NCBI RefSeq assembly: GCF_025641885.1
Contig: NZ_JAOTQN010000002.1
Location: forward strand, 181,789 to 245,788
Length of the DNA: 64,000 nucleotides
Reading direction: 5' to 3'
From: Pyrobaculum sp. 3827-6
GTDB lineage: Archaea; Thermoproteota; Thermoprotei; Thermoproteales; Thermoproteaceae
Position 1 is the first letter of the stretch; every line of letters starts with the position of its first letter. This document shows, piece after piece, positions 7,063 to 15,605 of this stretch. The translations under genes were made by a program, and so were the position numbers. Under the pieces are notes generated by a model. It searched no databases and had not been told where the DNA came from. It saw nothing but the letters and a program-made list of their open reading frames with translations.

Positions 7063-8330
7063 CAGAGCAGGGTTCTAATATCTACAGCGCTGATACCCAG
7101 AGATTTACTTAATTTCTCCACTACACTAGGGTTGGCTTTCGACAGCGCTGAAAGTACATACAATATCTCAGACCTGACGGCCGACTTGGAAACATGTAAG
7201 TTCTGTGCTAGGTATTCAACAAGCGCGTCCCGCCTCCTCCGCGCCTCTCTAGATCTAGCCAGTAGGAGAAGTCTCTGTGGGAATCCATATCTAATAAAGG
7301 GGGGAAGCCTCGGCTTGTCTTTTATTTGAGAAACCCCACCGAGGGCGAGCTCCATGGCATAAGGCATAAGCTCCCATTCCTGCATCCTCTTTATTCTTCC
7401 AATAAACACGTCGGCTTTGCTAAGCCGGTCATACGCCGTCGACATCGCCTCAAGATCTTTGTACACAACTGGGATACTTTCAAGAGCCCATACGAAGTAC
7501 TGCTCCCAGTCAAAAGACGGGTTGAAAGACACGGCACGGGCCTCGTCAAACCAACGCGCCTTGTAAACGCGATCCAAAATCTCGAACATAGAAAGCTGGG
7601 GGTTTCTCTCCCCCGCCCTCTTTATATCATCTAACACCAACATCTTCCTCCCGCCTGTTAGGTACATCTGCAGATCGTTAATAGCCGCACGTAGGTCGCC
7701 CATAGACGACTTTGCGATGCTTCTCAAAGCCTCATCTTCACATTTAGCCCCCTCGTTGACGCATATCCTTCTCAATACCTCAACCACCTCGTCTTCAGAA
7801 AGTCTCCTCAAGTTAACCACAAGCGAGAGATCTCTCAAAGGCCTGAACTTTGGATCGTAGGGGTTATTTGCGGTCATGACTATGGGAACCTTCGCCGTCT
7901 CCACTATGTCGATAATAGCCTCCAGCCCCCCCTTATCTTCTTTTACATGGAGGCCATCAACCTCGTCAAACAAGACTATCTTGCCCTCGTAGCCAAAGAG
8001 AGAAGACTCCCTCAACCCACTGCCCACTACCTGCCTCAGCCTCTCAGCAGTTCTCACATCACTTGCGTTAAGCTCAATAAGCTCATATCTAATTTCTCTC
8101 GCCAAGGCGTGGACTATTGTAGTCTTGCCAACCCCAGGAGGGCCTGCTAAAAGAACGGCCCTAGCCTCCGTAATCTCCCTGTCCTTTTTCTTAGCCCAGC
8201 GCGCACAGAACTCCTTAGGGGCCTTGAATTTGGCGCATATCCAAGACGCCAAGACGTACTTCGCCTCCTCCTGATTCACAATATCTGCAAAAGACTTGGG
8301 TCTGTACTTCTCCACCCAGGGGAGGGGCAT
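7062..8330 (-). CDS. rfcL: Replication factor C large subunit
   Basis: A 422-residue AAA+ clamp-loader subunit that with RfcS opens PCNA and loads it at primer-template junctions. Walker A GPPGVGKT is at 63-70 and Walker B LFDEVD at 120-125. The N-terminal WVEKYRPKSF box II is typical. The C-terminal part carries the collar domain and ends in a basic helical stretch. The start overlaps the rfcS stop by TAATG. The order rfcS-rfcL is common in crenarchaea, and PCNA lies in the same window. Confidence 0.95.
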   Translation of the reverse strand: MPLPWVEKYRPKSFADIVNQEEAKYVLASWICAKFKAPKEFCARWAKKKDREITEARAVLLAGPPGVGKTTIVHALAREIRYELIELNASDVRTAERLRQVVGSGLRESSLFGYEGKIVLFDEVDGLHVKEDKGGLEAIIDIVETAKVPIVMTANNPYDPKFRPLRDLSLVVNLRRLSEDEVVEVLRRICVNEGAKCEDEALRSIAKSSMGDLRAAINDLQMYLTGGRKMLVLDDIKRAGERNPQLSMFEILDRVYKARWFDEARAVSFNPSFDWEQYFVWALESIPVVYKDLEAMSTAYDRLSKADVFIGRIKRMQEWELMPYAMELALGGVSQIKDKPRLPPFIRYGFPQRLLLLARSREARRRRDALVEYLAQNLHVSKSAVRSEILYVLSALSKANPSVVEKLSKSLGISAVDIRTLL

Positions 8331-9319
8331 TACCTCTTTTTCTGCTGGGCAGGGCTCGGCCTAATCCGCCTCCCCAAGGCACCTAACTTACTTAGTAGAT
8401 AAGTCAACTGAATTTCCTCATCCGTTCCCTGTGTGAGTCTATAATCGACGTCTGCCAGCAACTCGGCGATCTCCGCCTTAACATCATCATCAAGCGCCAT
8501 TCGTATAAGTTCTCTCTGGAAGGCTCTTATGAAGTCGACACCTGCAACGCCCTTGAGGTACATAAGTTCTCTGAGCTTCTCCCGGGCCTTTGACACGTCG
8601 CCGCCGATTGCAAGATTAAATAGCTCAATAATATCCGAGGGCTTTATAGTAGCCGCGGCGGCGGCTACGGCATTGGAGTCAACAACTTTATTCGTAGCCG
8701 CGGCCACTTGTAGGAGGTTTATAGCCTTTCTCATATCTCCCTCGGAGAGCTCATATATTATGTCAATGGCGTCGTCTCTGAGCTCAACACCCTCACTTTT
8801 TGCAATGAGCCTAAGTCTTTCTGCCATGAGATTCTTCGGCATGGGTGAAAACCTAAAGACGGCGCATCTAGAAATAATAGGATCGATTATACGTGATACG
8901 TAGTTTGCTAGTAGTATGAATCTTGTGTTTTGTGCGTATATTTCCATTATTCTGCGTAGTGCTTGTTGTGCGTCTGAAGTCATGTTGTCTGCTTCGTCTA
9001 GTATGACTAGTTTAAAGGGGGCTTTGCCCACGGGCGCTGTCCGTGCGAATTCCTTTACTCTCTCCCGGATTACATTTATCCCTCTCTCGTCTGATGCGTT
9101 GAGCTCCAGCGTGTTCTCCCGCCAGTATTCGCCGTAGAGCTCTCTAGCCAAGACAAGGGCCATGGTGGTCTTCCCAGTGCCGGGAGGGCCGTAGAAGAGG
9201 AGATGCGGCATGTCGCCGCTCTTCACAAAACCCCTAAGCCTAGCCTTAACCTCCTCTAAATCCACCACCTCATCAAAAGAACGAGGACGATACTTCTCAA
9301 ACCAAAACAACTCAGCCAT
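8330..9319 (-). CDS. rfcS: Replication factor C small subunit
   Basis: A 329-residue clamp-loader subunit (four per pentamer). It shows [10 protein letters not shown], Walker A GPPGTGKT at 44-51, LDEAD at 108-112 and the SRC arginine-finger motif at 150-152, all intact. No intein interrupts it. A TATA-like TTTTTAAC lies about 26 nt upstream of the ATG at 9319. It is first gene of the rfcS-rfcL unit, with the rps7 gene only 30 bp upstream on the same strand. Confidence 0.96.
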   Translation of the reverse strand: MAELFWFEKYRPRSFDEVVDLEEVKARLRGFVKSGDMPHLLFYGPPGTGKTTMALVLARELYGEYWRENTLELNASDERGINVIRERVKEFARTAPVGKAPFKLVILDEADNMTSDAQQALRRIMEIYAQNTRFILLANYVSRIIDPIISRCAVFRFSPMPKNLMAERLRLIAKSEGVELRDDAIDIIYELSEGDMRKAINLLQVAAATNKVVDSNAVAAAAATIKPSDIIELFNLAIGGDVSKAREKLRELMYLKGVAGVDFIRAFQRELIRMALDDDVKAEIAELLADVDYRLTQGTDEEIQLTYLLSKLGALGRRIRPSPAQQKKR

Positions 9320-9348
9320 GTGGCAGAGATGTTGTCTGTTAAAAACAG

Positions 9349-10020
9349 TTAACGCGAGGCGGCGGCGATGCGTTCTAGCTCCTCACGCTTCCTCACGGCA
9401 TAGCTCTTGGGATCATTCGCCGCCGCCGCAACGAGCTCGTCGGCGAGACACTCTTCTATCGGCTTCGGGTTATTAAACGAACAAGTTCTTGCGCCCTCAG
9501 TAATCCAGCGGAGAGCGAGATCAAGACGTCTTTGTGGAGATACGTCTACAGAAACAGAATAAGCTATGCCGCCCATGATTATCCTCGTGACTTCCTCCCT
9601 CGGGGCTGTGTTGATTATTGCGTCGATGAAAACTTGTAGCGGGTTTCTACCCGTCTTGTAGTACACTAGCTCAAAAGCCCTCTTAACTATATTATACGCC
9701 TTGTGCTTCTTGCCGGCATTTCTCCCAGGCCTCATCATGAGGTTTATAAGCCTCTCCACAATAGGAATCCGCGCCTTTCCAAACCGCACATTTTGAAACC
9801 TCCCCTCAGTATGTGGAAGCACCACAGGCTTTAGACAGATATATCTCCTCAGACCGGGATCTCTCACCACCACCTCTTCATAACTCCATTTACCAAACAG
9901 TAGAACCGGCTCGCCGCCGAGGGTCTTAACATCACGTGGACACTCCTCAATTATGGGCACATCGCCTACGTACTCCACTCGGCTACTCTTAGGAAGTTGC
10001 TCTCCGAAGATCGTAGACAT
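9349..10020 (-). CDS. rps7: Small ribosomal subunit protein uS7
   Basis: A ribosomal protein of about 223 residues that binds the 3' major domain of 16S rRNA. The archaeal uS7 core is clear ([50 protein letters not shown], and the C-terminal [18 protein letters not shown]). I chose the ATG at 10020 rather than the TTG two codons earlier because a TTTTTAAAG box lies about 27-30 nt upstream. The long N-terminal extension is typical of archaeal uS7. Confidence 0.95.
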   Translation of the reverse strand: MSTIFGEQLPKSSRVEYVGDVPIIEECPRDVKTLGGEPVLLFGKWSYEEVVVRDPGLRRYICLKPVVLPHTEGRFQNVRFGKARIPIVERLINLMMRPGRNAGKKHKAYNIVKRAFELVYYKTGRNPLQVFIDAIINTAPREEVTRIIMGGIAYSVSVDVSPQRRLDLALRWITEGARTCSFNNPKPIEECLADELVAAAANDPKSYAVRKREELERIAAASR

Positions 10021-10061
10021 ACGCAAGGCTAGGTTTCAAGGACTTTAAAAACTTTTGAAAA

Positions 10062-10265
10062 TCACTTCTCGGACAACATCGTAGACACCAAGCGCCTAAT
10101 CCCCCTATACTCCCCCTCCACGCTATTCAATATCTGTCGATAAATCTCCGGGTAAGGTACGCACTCAGCCTCCGCGATCTTACATGCGAGACTCAGCAAA
10201 TAAGACGGGGTGCACTCCACGCGGTATTTTTCCCCCCGCCACACGACGGTACAAAAATCGCCCAC
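10062..10265 (-). CDS. Hypothetical 67-residue protein
   Basis: A small protein starting at GTG 10265, supported by an AATATTAAC box about 28 nt upstream. It has a short beta-rich N-terminus (CTVVWRGEKYRVECTPS) and a helical remainder with three Cys. I do not recognise the family. It lies between rps7 and a small helix-turn-helix gene on the same strand. Confidence 0.55.
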   Translation of the reverse strand: MGDFCTVVWRGEKYRVECTPSYLLSLACKIAEAECVPYPEIYRQILNSVEGEYRGIRRLVSTMLSEK

Positions 10266-10333
10266 GTAGGCGTAGCCTCTATGTGTTAATATTGCTTTTC
10301 AAAATGTTTTAGAGAGGTAGGAGTAAACTGAAA

Positions 10334-10555
10334 CTAATTCATTTTCAACTTCCACCTAGTGTTGCAACGGTTTCCCCCAAAACAATATCCTAGATACTCC
10401 ACGACCCCCTCTCTTCTGAGGCGGGCCAACACGGCGGCGACAGTGCGCCTATTAACCCCAAGCATTTTTGCGATATCTGCGCTACTTAACTCTCCGTACT
10501 CCCTCAGGAGGTTTATAATCTGCTCTGCCAACCTCTGGGTTGCAAAATCTCTCAC
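10334..10555 (-). CDS. Small helix-turn-helix DNA-binding protein
   Basis: A 73-residue protein nearly all of which is a winged helix-turn-helix: IINLLREYGELSSADIAKML, then GVNRRTVAAVLARLRREGVV. The C-terminus holds a short Cys-x4-Cys segment (CFGGNRC). The start is GTG 10555 with TATAAATAT about 28 nt upstream, so the gene is expressed from its own leaderless promoter. It probably acts as a local transcription regulator; the target is unknown. Confidence 0.7.
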   Translation of the reverse strand: MRDFATQRLAEQIINLLREYGELSSADIAKMLGVNRRTVAAVLARLRREGVVEYLGYCFGGNRCNTRWKLKMN

Positions 10556-10619
10556 GCATCTGTTAACACTACAGATATTTATACCTTATGTATGACAAAG
10601 CTAAAATGTCCAATGTGGA

Positions 10620-11033
10620 TTAAACACGCCGATGAGAGAGGTCAGAGGATCTGACACGTGACGACCGGCTTTTTGACGAGGCTAATATTCTCAGAGCCGC
10701 CCTAGCGGCTACGGAAAACTCGCCTAGCTCTTTGAGTATTGAAGTCGCTCTCCTACTAAGCGCGTTGGGGACAGCCCTATCGGGCTCCCCATCAAACCAG
10801 ACGTAACACCTCCTCAACCAGCATATCTGTAGGTAATACAACACATTATCCTCCAGGTCAAACTCAGCCTCGGCTTCGAACAGCCCGTGCCTCACGTATA
10901 TATATTCGCCAGTGGCCTCTTCTCCACGCTTAATAACCGTCTTCTTTATAACAAGCCCACCACGGCGCACCAACACAGCTAACTCCTCTGACACGTATAC
11001 GTAAACGATAAAAACTAAATCAACAACGCACAC
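10620..11033 (-). CDS. Hypothetical protein
   Basis: A 137-residue protein with a hydrophobic beta-rich first half (VDLVFIVYVYVSEELAVLV) and a basic, Ser/Arg-rich C-terminal tail (SKSRSSRVRSSDLSHRRV). The start is GTG 11033 with TTATAACC about 22-25 nt upstream. No family is recognised. The tail suggests nucleic-acid contact, but that is only composition. Confidence 0.5.
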   Translation of the reverse strand: MCVVDLVFIVYVYVSEELAVLVRRGGLVIKKTVIKRGEEATGEYIYVRHGLFEAEAEFDLEDNVLYYLQICWLRRCYVWFDGEPDRAVPNALSRRATSILKELGEFSVAARAALRILASSKSRSSRVRSSDLSHRRV

Positions 11034-11051
11034 CCGTAGGAATTATGGTTA

Positions 11052-11106
11052 TAATATGATGACGACGGGATATGGCGAAAGATGACGAAGAGAACCCAGC
11101 TGAGCC
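11052..11106 (+). ncRNA. Candidate C/D box sRNA
   Basis: Box C ATGATGA is at 11056-11062, a C'-like AGATGAC at 11080-11086, a 13-nt guide follows, and box D CTGA is at 11100-11103. The D' box is poor (GCGA near 11075), and no TATA-like box lies 26 nt upstream. The D guide would pair with CTGGGTTC-like sequence, similar to a conserved stretch I recall in domain V of 23S rRNA. This is the weakest of the three sRNA candidates in the window. Confidence 0.4.
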
Positions 11107-11189
11107 ATTCCGGACGTTTTTACTTAACTTCCGGTAACAGTTAGGCGTCCACACGGAACGCAGTTTACGGCTCCGCCTAGAATGCCGAG

Positions 11190-11966
11190 TTACAGAGTTG
11201 GTAGATAAGTGACGGGTACCAAGGGCTCTTTAACCTGGCCCTTTACTACAATACCCATTTTTGGGACGATTTCTATCTCGTATATGCCTGGGTGGACGGG
11301 GCTCCACCTCATCTTCCTTACAAACATCACCCTCTTGAAGCTCCCATCCCTAGCCTTTGCAATTCCCATAATGAAAACGCCGGTAGCTAGAAACTCCTCG
11401 ACGCCGTATCTACTAATAGCGCCGGATCCAGAGGGGATCTCCGTCGTGATTATGTTAGTGGTGCCTATCTCCCTCTCTATACTCATGACAAGCACTCTGA
11501 TGTACTCCCTCAAAACCTGGACATCCTTATCAAGCGAGACCAGCGGCGCAATTGGGTCAATAACCAGCCTCTGCGCGTTCAACGCCGCCACGTATTCCCG
11601 TATAGAAGCCACCAGAGACTTGGCGATGGCGGTGGGGTCCTTCTCCCTAATGCGCTCCACAATATCCATCTCAGGCACTAAAACCTCTATCAGCCCCCGA
11701 GCCCTCAGATCCTCAATATCCCAACCAAACCTCCTAGCCCCCTCCACAAACTGCTCATATGTCTCGTCCACTGATATGTATATTCCAGGCTCCCCATATT
11801 TAAGAGCCCCCTGTAGAAGAAACGTCAACGCAGTTAGCGTCTTGGCAGTGCCCGTCTCCCCAGAAATTAGATATGTCCTCCCCCTTATAAACCCCCCTCC
11901 AATTATGGCATCGAGCCCCTCAACCCCCGTCGGAATAGTCTCGTAGTAGAGGTGGTACTCCGACAC
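11190..11966 (-). CDS. KaiC/RadA-superfamily ATPase
   Basis: A 258-residue single-domain RecA-fold ATPase of the archaeal KaiC-like group. Walker A GETGTAKT is at 36-43, a catalytic-type acidic segment SVDET at 65-69 and Walker B LVID at 134-137. It is short for a cyanobacterial KaiC (two domains) but normal for archaeal KaiC-like proteins, whose roles include signalling and archaellum or motility control. Start GTG 11966 has a TATATAAG box about 26 nt upstream. It is divergent from the gene at 12029. Confidence 0.8.
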   Translation of the reverse strand: MSEYHLYYETIPTGVEGLDAIIGGGFIRGRTYLISGETGTAKTLTALTFLLQGALKYGEPGIYISVDETYEQFVEGARRFGWDIEDLRARGLIEVLVPEMDIVERIREKDPTAIAKSLVASIREYVAALNAQRLVIDPIAPLVSLDKDVQVLREYIRVLVMSIEREIGTTNIITTEIPSGSGAISRYGVEEFLATGVFIMGIAKARDGSFKRVMFVRKMRWSPVHPGIYEIEIVPKMGIVVKGQVKEPLVPVTYLPTL

Positions 11967-12028
11967 AGACAGAAACTAAGTGCACTTATATATACTCTTC
12001 TATTTAAATCCCAGAAGCCTATTAATTG

Positions 12029-12412
12029 GTGGAGGCGAAGCTAAGAGAGAGCGTCAGGAACGTGAGCAAGCTACGCGTCTACGCATTAGTCGAGTCCACT
12101 ATTCCGGAGATGAGCAGAGAAATCGGCGAGTTCCTATCAGAGGCCATAGCCAAACCTATCGAGGTTAAGGCCGGTAGCATCAACATAGCCATGACATTTC
12201 TATGGAGCCTAATAAACAGAGTCGCTAGGCACCTCGAAGAGGCGGGAGAACAGGTACTTGACGTAGAATTCACCAGGGGGAAGACTGTTATCATTACTAA
12301 AAGCGGATATGCCATAAACATAGTGGTTAGGATGCGGCACAACCAATACGTCTCTGAGATAGAGGGCGTCGTAGAGGTAGAGGAGTCTCCGTTTAAGATT
12401 GAGGACTTCTAG
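12029..12412 (+). CDS. Conserved-looking hypothetical protein
   Basis: A protein of about 127 residues. Start GTG 12029 is preferred over TTG 12026 because the TATA box TATTTAAAT is about 26 nt upstream. The sequence is mixed alpha/beta (LRVYALVESTIPEMSREIG, then a strand-rich C-terminal half VIITKSGYAINIVVRMR). No family is recognised. It converges with and overlaps the moaD-moaE gene by 20 bp. Confidence 0.55.
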   Translation: MEAKLRESVRNVSKLRVYALVESTIPEMSREIGEFLSEAIAKPIEVKAGSINIAMTFLWSLINRVARHLEEAGEQVLDVEFTRGKTVIITKSGYAINIVVRMRHNQYVSEIEGVVEVEESPFKIEDF

Positions 12413-13082
12413 GCACGCGTCTGCCGTCGCCAAGCACCCAGTACTCCCCATCGCTTCTCTTTTCGAGTTTAAAAATCGGAACCTCGTGCTTTACCCTCTC
12501 CAACGCCTCTCTAGCTATTCTAAATGCGACGTCTCTATTCACCGCAGATACGAAGACGTACACCGTGTGGTCGCCCGGCTTCAACGAACCAGCTACATGG
12601 TAAATTCTAGCCTCGAGCACCCCCTCCTGACTCCTAGCCCACTCCTCAATCTCCCTTATTTTGTGACTAGCGTGGGGCTCATAGGCCTCGTACTCCAATA
12701 TATTTACTGAGGCGTCGCCCACTCTCCCCTTGACATAACCCACGAAAATCACCACTCCCCCGCCGCCTCTCGAGGCCGTCTTTTCAATTATGTCGAAAAC
12801 CTCCCTGTTTAAATCTACAGGTTGGCTAACTACTCCCCCTCCGCCACTCACGGGGGGCATCAACGCCACCTCGTCCCCCTCCCTCAATACGTAGAAGTTG
12901 TCGAGTGTCCGTCCGTTTACTAAGACCAGCAACTCCTCTCTGAAAACCTCAGCTTTTGGATACCTATTAAAAAACCAGTTGATTAACTGACCTAACGTGT
13001 AGCCCGGCGGAATGTCTAACTCTTCAGAAATTCTGCCAGTTACATCTCTTAGAGCTGAGAAGTACTTAAGACGAATTTTCAC
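12393..13082 (-). CDS. MoaD-MoaE fusion, molybdopterin synthase
   Basis: Residues 1-80 are a ubiquitin-like MoaD domain (KIRLKYFSALRDVTG ending PPVSGG at 76-81). The remainder is a MoaE domain (VVIFVGYVKGRVGD, YEAYEPHASHKI, VSAVNRDVAFRIAREALERVKHEVPIFKLE) that converts precursor Z to molybdopterin. The sulfur-carrying C-terminal Gly-Gly of MoaD is internal here, so proteolytic release, as reported for mycobacterial MoaX, may be needed. Start GTG 13082 fits a TTTTTAAAAA box about 26 nt upstream; an in-frame ATG at 13103 lies inside that box and is less likely. A large palindrome covers the promoter. Confidence 0.88.
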   Translation of the reverse strand: MKIRLKYFSALRDVTGRISEELDIPPGYTLGQLINWFFNRYPKAEVFREELLVLVNGRTLDNFYVLREGDEVALMPPVSGGGGVVSQPVDLNREVFDIIEKTASRGGGGVVIFVGYVKGRVGDASVNILEYEAYEPHASHKIREIEEWARSQEGVLEARIYHVAGSLKPGDHTVYVFVSAVNRDVAFRIAREALERVKHEVPIFKLEKRSDGEYWVLGDGRRVPRSPQS

Positions 13083-13091
13083 GGCATAGAA

Positions 13092-13122
13092 GGTGTTAGG
13101 CATTTTTAAAAATGCTAACACC
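13092..13122 (-). promoter_or_regulatory. Palindromic operator-like site covering the moaD-moaE TATA box
   Basis: GGTGTTAG-G-CATTTTT is followed immediately by AAAAATGCTAACACC: two 15-bp arms match perfectly apart from one extra G in the left arm. The centre TTTTTAAAAA is exactly where the TATA box of the downstream leaderless gene should be. A dimeric regulator bound here would block TBP. No regulator gene lies alongside. Confidence 0.6.
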
Positions 13123-13243
13123 AGATCTGGAGCGGCATTGCGTCGAGGTTGTTTTCCAGAATCTAACTCACATATATTGATAGAAATTCTAATTCGCCTC
13201 TTGACGAGATCCATATATATTTATCTAGACAAGACCCGTTGCT

Positions 13244-14518
13244 ATGAAGTTCGACGTGGCTGTAGTAGGGGCTGGACCCGCGGGCCTCGCCGCCGCATAC
13301 AGACTCGCCTCTTCTGGTTTCAAGGTAGTAGTCTTAGAAAGGGGGAGGGAGCCCGGGGCCAAGGAGCTCTACGGCGGCCGCATCTACGCGTACTGGCTTG
13401 ACAAGTACCTGCCCGAATTCCGCAAAGACGCCCCCGTCGATAGGTGGGTTAGAAAGGAGAGGGTATCTCTCCTAACTGAAGACAAGGCTTTAACAGTGGA
13501 ACTTGCAATAACTCAAAAGGAAAAGACCAGTTTCGTAGCGCCACTAGTCTCCTTTGTATCTTGGCTATCTAAATTGGCACAGGGCGCCGGCGCAAAAATC
13601 GTGACAGAGGTCACCGTAGACGCCTTGGTAAAAGACGAGAAAGGAAAAATTACTGGGGTACAGTCGGGGTCCGACGTCTTGCAGGCAGAGTATGTAATCG
13701 ACGCGGAGGGGGTTAACCGTCTACTTCTAGAACGCGCTGGGATAGTGAAGAAGCTAGAGCCGGAGCTGGTTGCCGTCGGCGTAAAAGAGGTGTTGAAATT
13801 TGAAAACAAGAAGGTGCTTGAGGAGAGGCTGGGCCTCGACGAAGACGAAGGCCTTGCGTGGGCGTTAGCCGGCTATCCCACAGAGTATCTGCCCGGCGGC
13901 GGATTCATCTACACGTACAAAGACTCCCTAGCGCTCGGCGTCGTTGTGTATCTAAAGAACTGGGAAAAGCTGAAAACGCCGGTATACGACCTAATTGAGA
14001 AATTTAGGCTGCATCCCTACATTGCGCCTCTTGTAAAGGGGGTCACTCTACAGGAGTACGGGGGGCACATGACGCCGGTGGCTGGGATTAATATGTCGCC
14101 TCCCCGTTACTACTACGACGGCTTGTTAATTGTAGGCGACGCCGCCGGGTTTCTACTGCACACAGGCGTGTTGATACGAGGGGTCGACTTCGCCATCGCC
14201 TCCGGCGTATTAGCCGCCGAGGCAATCAAGGAGGCAAGAAGCCCCTCAGCCGAGGATCTGGCAATTTACGAGAAAAAACTGAGAGAGAGCTTCGTCTTGC
14301 AACAACTTGAGAAATTCAGATCGGCGGATCGTCTGCTAAGCGACGAGTCTCTGTTCAGAGATCTAGCTCTGCTATCCACAGAGGCGGCGTACAGATACTT
14401 CAACATAGATCACAACCAGAGGACGCTGTTTGAGGCTGTACGTGAGGCGTCGAAGAAAACACGTGTTAACATGTTAAAGATAATGATAAATATGATAAGG
14501 ATGTTAAGAAGCCTATGA
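13244..14518 (+). CDS. fixC: FixC-like ETF:quinone oxidoreductase subunit (EtfC)
   Basis: A 424-residue flavoprotein of the geranylgeranyl reductase/FixC family. The FAD-binding GAGPAG is at 9-14 and a second flavin motif (IVGDAAGFLLHTG) lies around residue 297. With FixX it should pass electrons to menaquinone as one branch of an electron-bifurcating ETF. A CATATATATTTATC box about 26 nt upstream supports ATG 13244. It is the first gene of the fixCXAB operon and overlaps fixX by four bases. Confidence 0.9.
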   Translation: MKFDVAVVGAGPAGLAAAYRLASSGFKVVVLERGREPGAKELYGGRIYAYWLDKYLPEFRKDAPVDRWVRKERVSLLTEDKALTVELAITQKEKTSFVAPLVSFVSWLSKLAQGAGAKIVTEVTVDALVKDEKGKITGVQSGSDVLQAEYVIDAEGVNRLLLERAGIVKKLEPELVAVGVKEVLKFENKKVLEERLGLDEDEGLAWALAGYPTEYLPGGGFIYTYKDSLALGVVVYLKNWEKLKTPVYDLIEKFRLHPYIAPLVKGVTLQEYGGHMTPVAGINMSPPRYYYDGLLIVGDAAGFLLHTGVLIRGVDFAIASGVLAAEAIKEARSPSAEDLAIYEKKLRESFVLQQLEKFRSADRLLSDESLFRDLALLSTEAAYRYFNIDHNQRTLFEAVREASKKTRVNMLKIMINMIRMLRSL

Positions 14519-14805
14519 GCTTGAAGTATTTTACCATAGAGGAGCGGCTTAACGCCAACGCCTGGGATGTCGATGTTCACAGACCCCACATAAGGATAAA
14601 GGATCCAGACAAGTGTAGAACATGTGAAAAGAAGCCATGTACCTACATGTGCCCAGCGAAGTGCTACGTCCAGCAGGGCGACTATGTAGTGTTAAGCACA
14701 GAGGCGTGTGTCGAGTGCGGGACCTGCCGCGTGGTGTGTCCACACGGCGCAATTGAGTGGAACTATCCGCGATCCGGAATGGGGATTTGGTATAGGTTCA
14801 CCTAG
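14515..14805 (+). CDS. fixX: FixX ferredoxin-like protein (EtfX)
   Basis: A 96-residue iron-sulfur protein. One [4Fe-4S] cluster is clearly supported by C65, C68, C71 and C75 (CVECGTCRVVCP). The upstream group C34, C37, C42, C46 and C50 could bind a second cluster. It mediates electron flow between the FixAB ETF and FixC. The ATG overlaps the fixC stop by ATGA. Confidence 0.9.
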   Translation: MSLKYFTIEERLNANAWDVDVHRPHIRIKDPDKCRTCEKKPCTYMCPAKCYVQQGDYVVLSTEACVECGTCRVVCPHGAIEWNYPRSGMGIWYRFT

Positions 14806-14808
14806 GCT

Positions 14809-15603
14809 ATGAAGATCGTTGTTCTCACAAAGGCGGCTGTCCCCCTCTCCTCGGCGATAAGAATCGATCCAAAGACCGGCACTCTGGTAAGAGAGGGCGT
14901 GCCCCTCACAGCAAACGTGTGGGATAGAGACGCCGTGGAGTTTGCCCTGAAGCTAAGAGATCGATATGGGGGCGAGGTAATAGCCCTATCCATGGCGCCG
15001 CCAAGCGGGATCCCGGCCTTAGAAAGCTTGATAGGTATGGGTGTCGACCGTGCCATCCTCGCCTCGGACAGGGCGTTTGCAGGTGCTGACACCTGGGCCA
15101 CGGCGCACGTACTCGCCAAGACAATCGAGAAGTTTATTCCAGACTACGATTTAATAGTTGCTGGCGAAGAGACTATAGACAGCACCACGGCACATATAGG
15201 CGCGCAGACGGCGAGCTGGCTGGGGGTGCCATACGTCTATTACGTATACGACGCGGAGATAAAGGGAAGGACAATTGTAGTTCGCCGCTTCTTAGAGGAC
15301 GAAGGCGTTGACGAGGTTTATGAAGTGGAGATGCCTGCCGTGGTATCTGTGCTAAAGGGTTCACAAGTGCCGAGAGAAATTCGCCTAAGCCGTAAGCTTG
15401 ACGCCAAGGAACGTATCCAGATAATAAGTAACAAGGAACTAGCTCTAGATCCTGAGTGTGTCGGCCTACGAGGTAGCCCCACCGTGGTCGCCGGCATGGC
15501 GCCTGCTGTGTATCCGCCACGTAAGAAAATAGTACTGCAAGGCGAGCCGGGCGAGGTCGCGAGAAAACTAGTCGAGGCGCTGAGACAAGAGGGTATATTG
15601 TAG
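14809..15603 (+). CDS. fixA: Electron transfer flavoprotein beta subunit (FixA/EtfB)
   Basis: A 264-residue ETF beta subunit: a conserved start (KIVVLTKAAVPLS), LIVAGEETIDSTTAHIGAQ (nucleotide binding) and AVVSVLKGS near the middle. In bifurcating ETFs this subunit helps hold the second FAD that accepts a hydride from NADH. It starts three bases after fixX and is followed by fixB after two bases, so stoichiometric cotranslation is likely. Confidence 0.93.
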   Translation: MKIVVLTKAAVPLSSAIRIDPKTGTLVREGVPLTANVWDRDAVEFALKLRDRYGGEVIALSMAPPSGIPALESLIGMGVDRAILASDRAFAGADTWATAHVLAKTIEKFIPDYDLIVAGEETIDSTTAHIGAQTASWLGVPYVYYVYDAEIKGRTIVVRRFLEDEGVDEVYEVEMPAVVSVLKGSQVPREIRLSRKLDAKERIQIISNKELALDPECVGLRGSPTVVAGMAPAVYPPRKKIVLQGEPGEVARKLVEALRQEGIL

Positions 15604-15605
15604 CT

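Noticed and set aside
10620..10680. Possible C/D box sRNA with GATGAGA and CTGA words
   Set aside because: No final D box at the right spacing, and the sequence is the 3' end of a coding gene on the minus strand.
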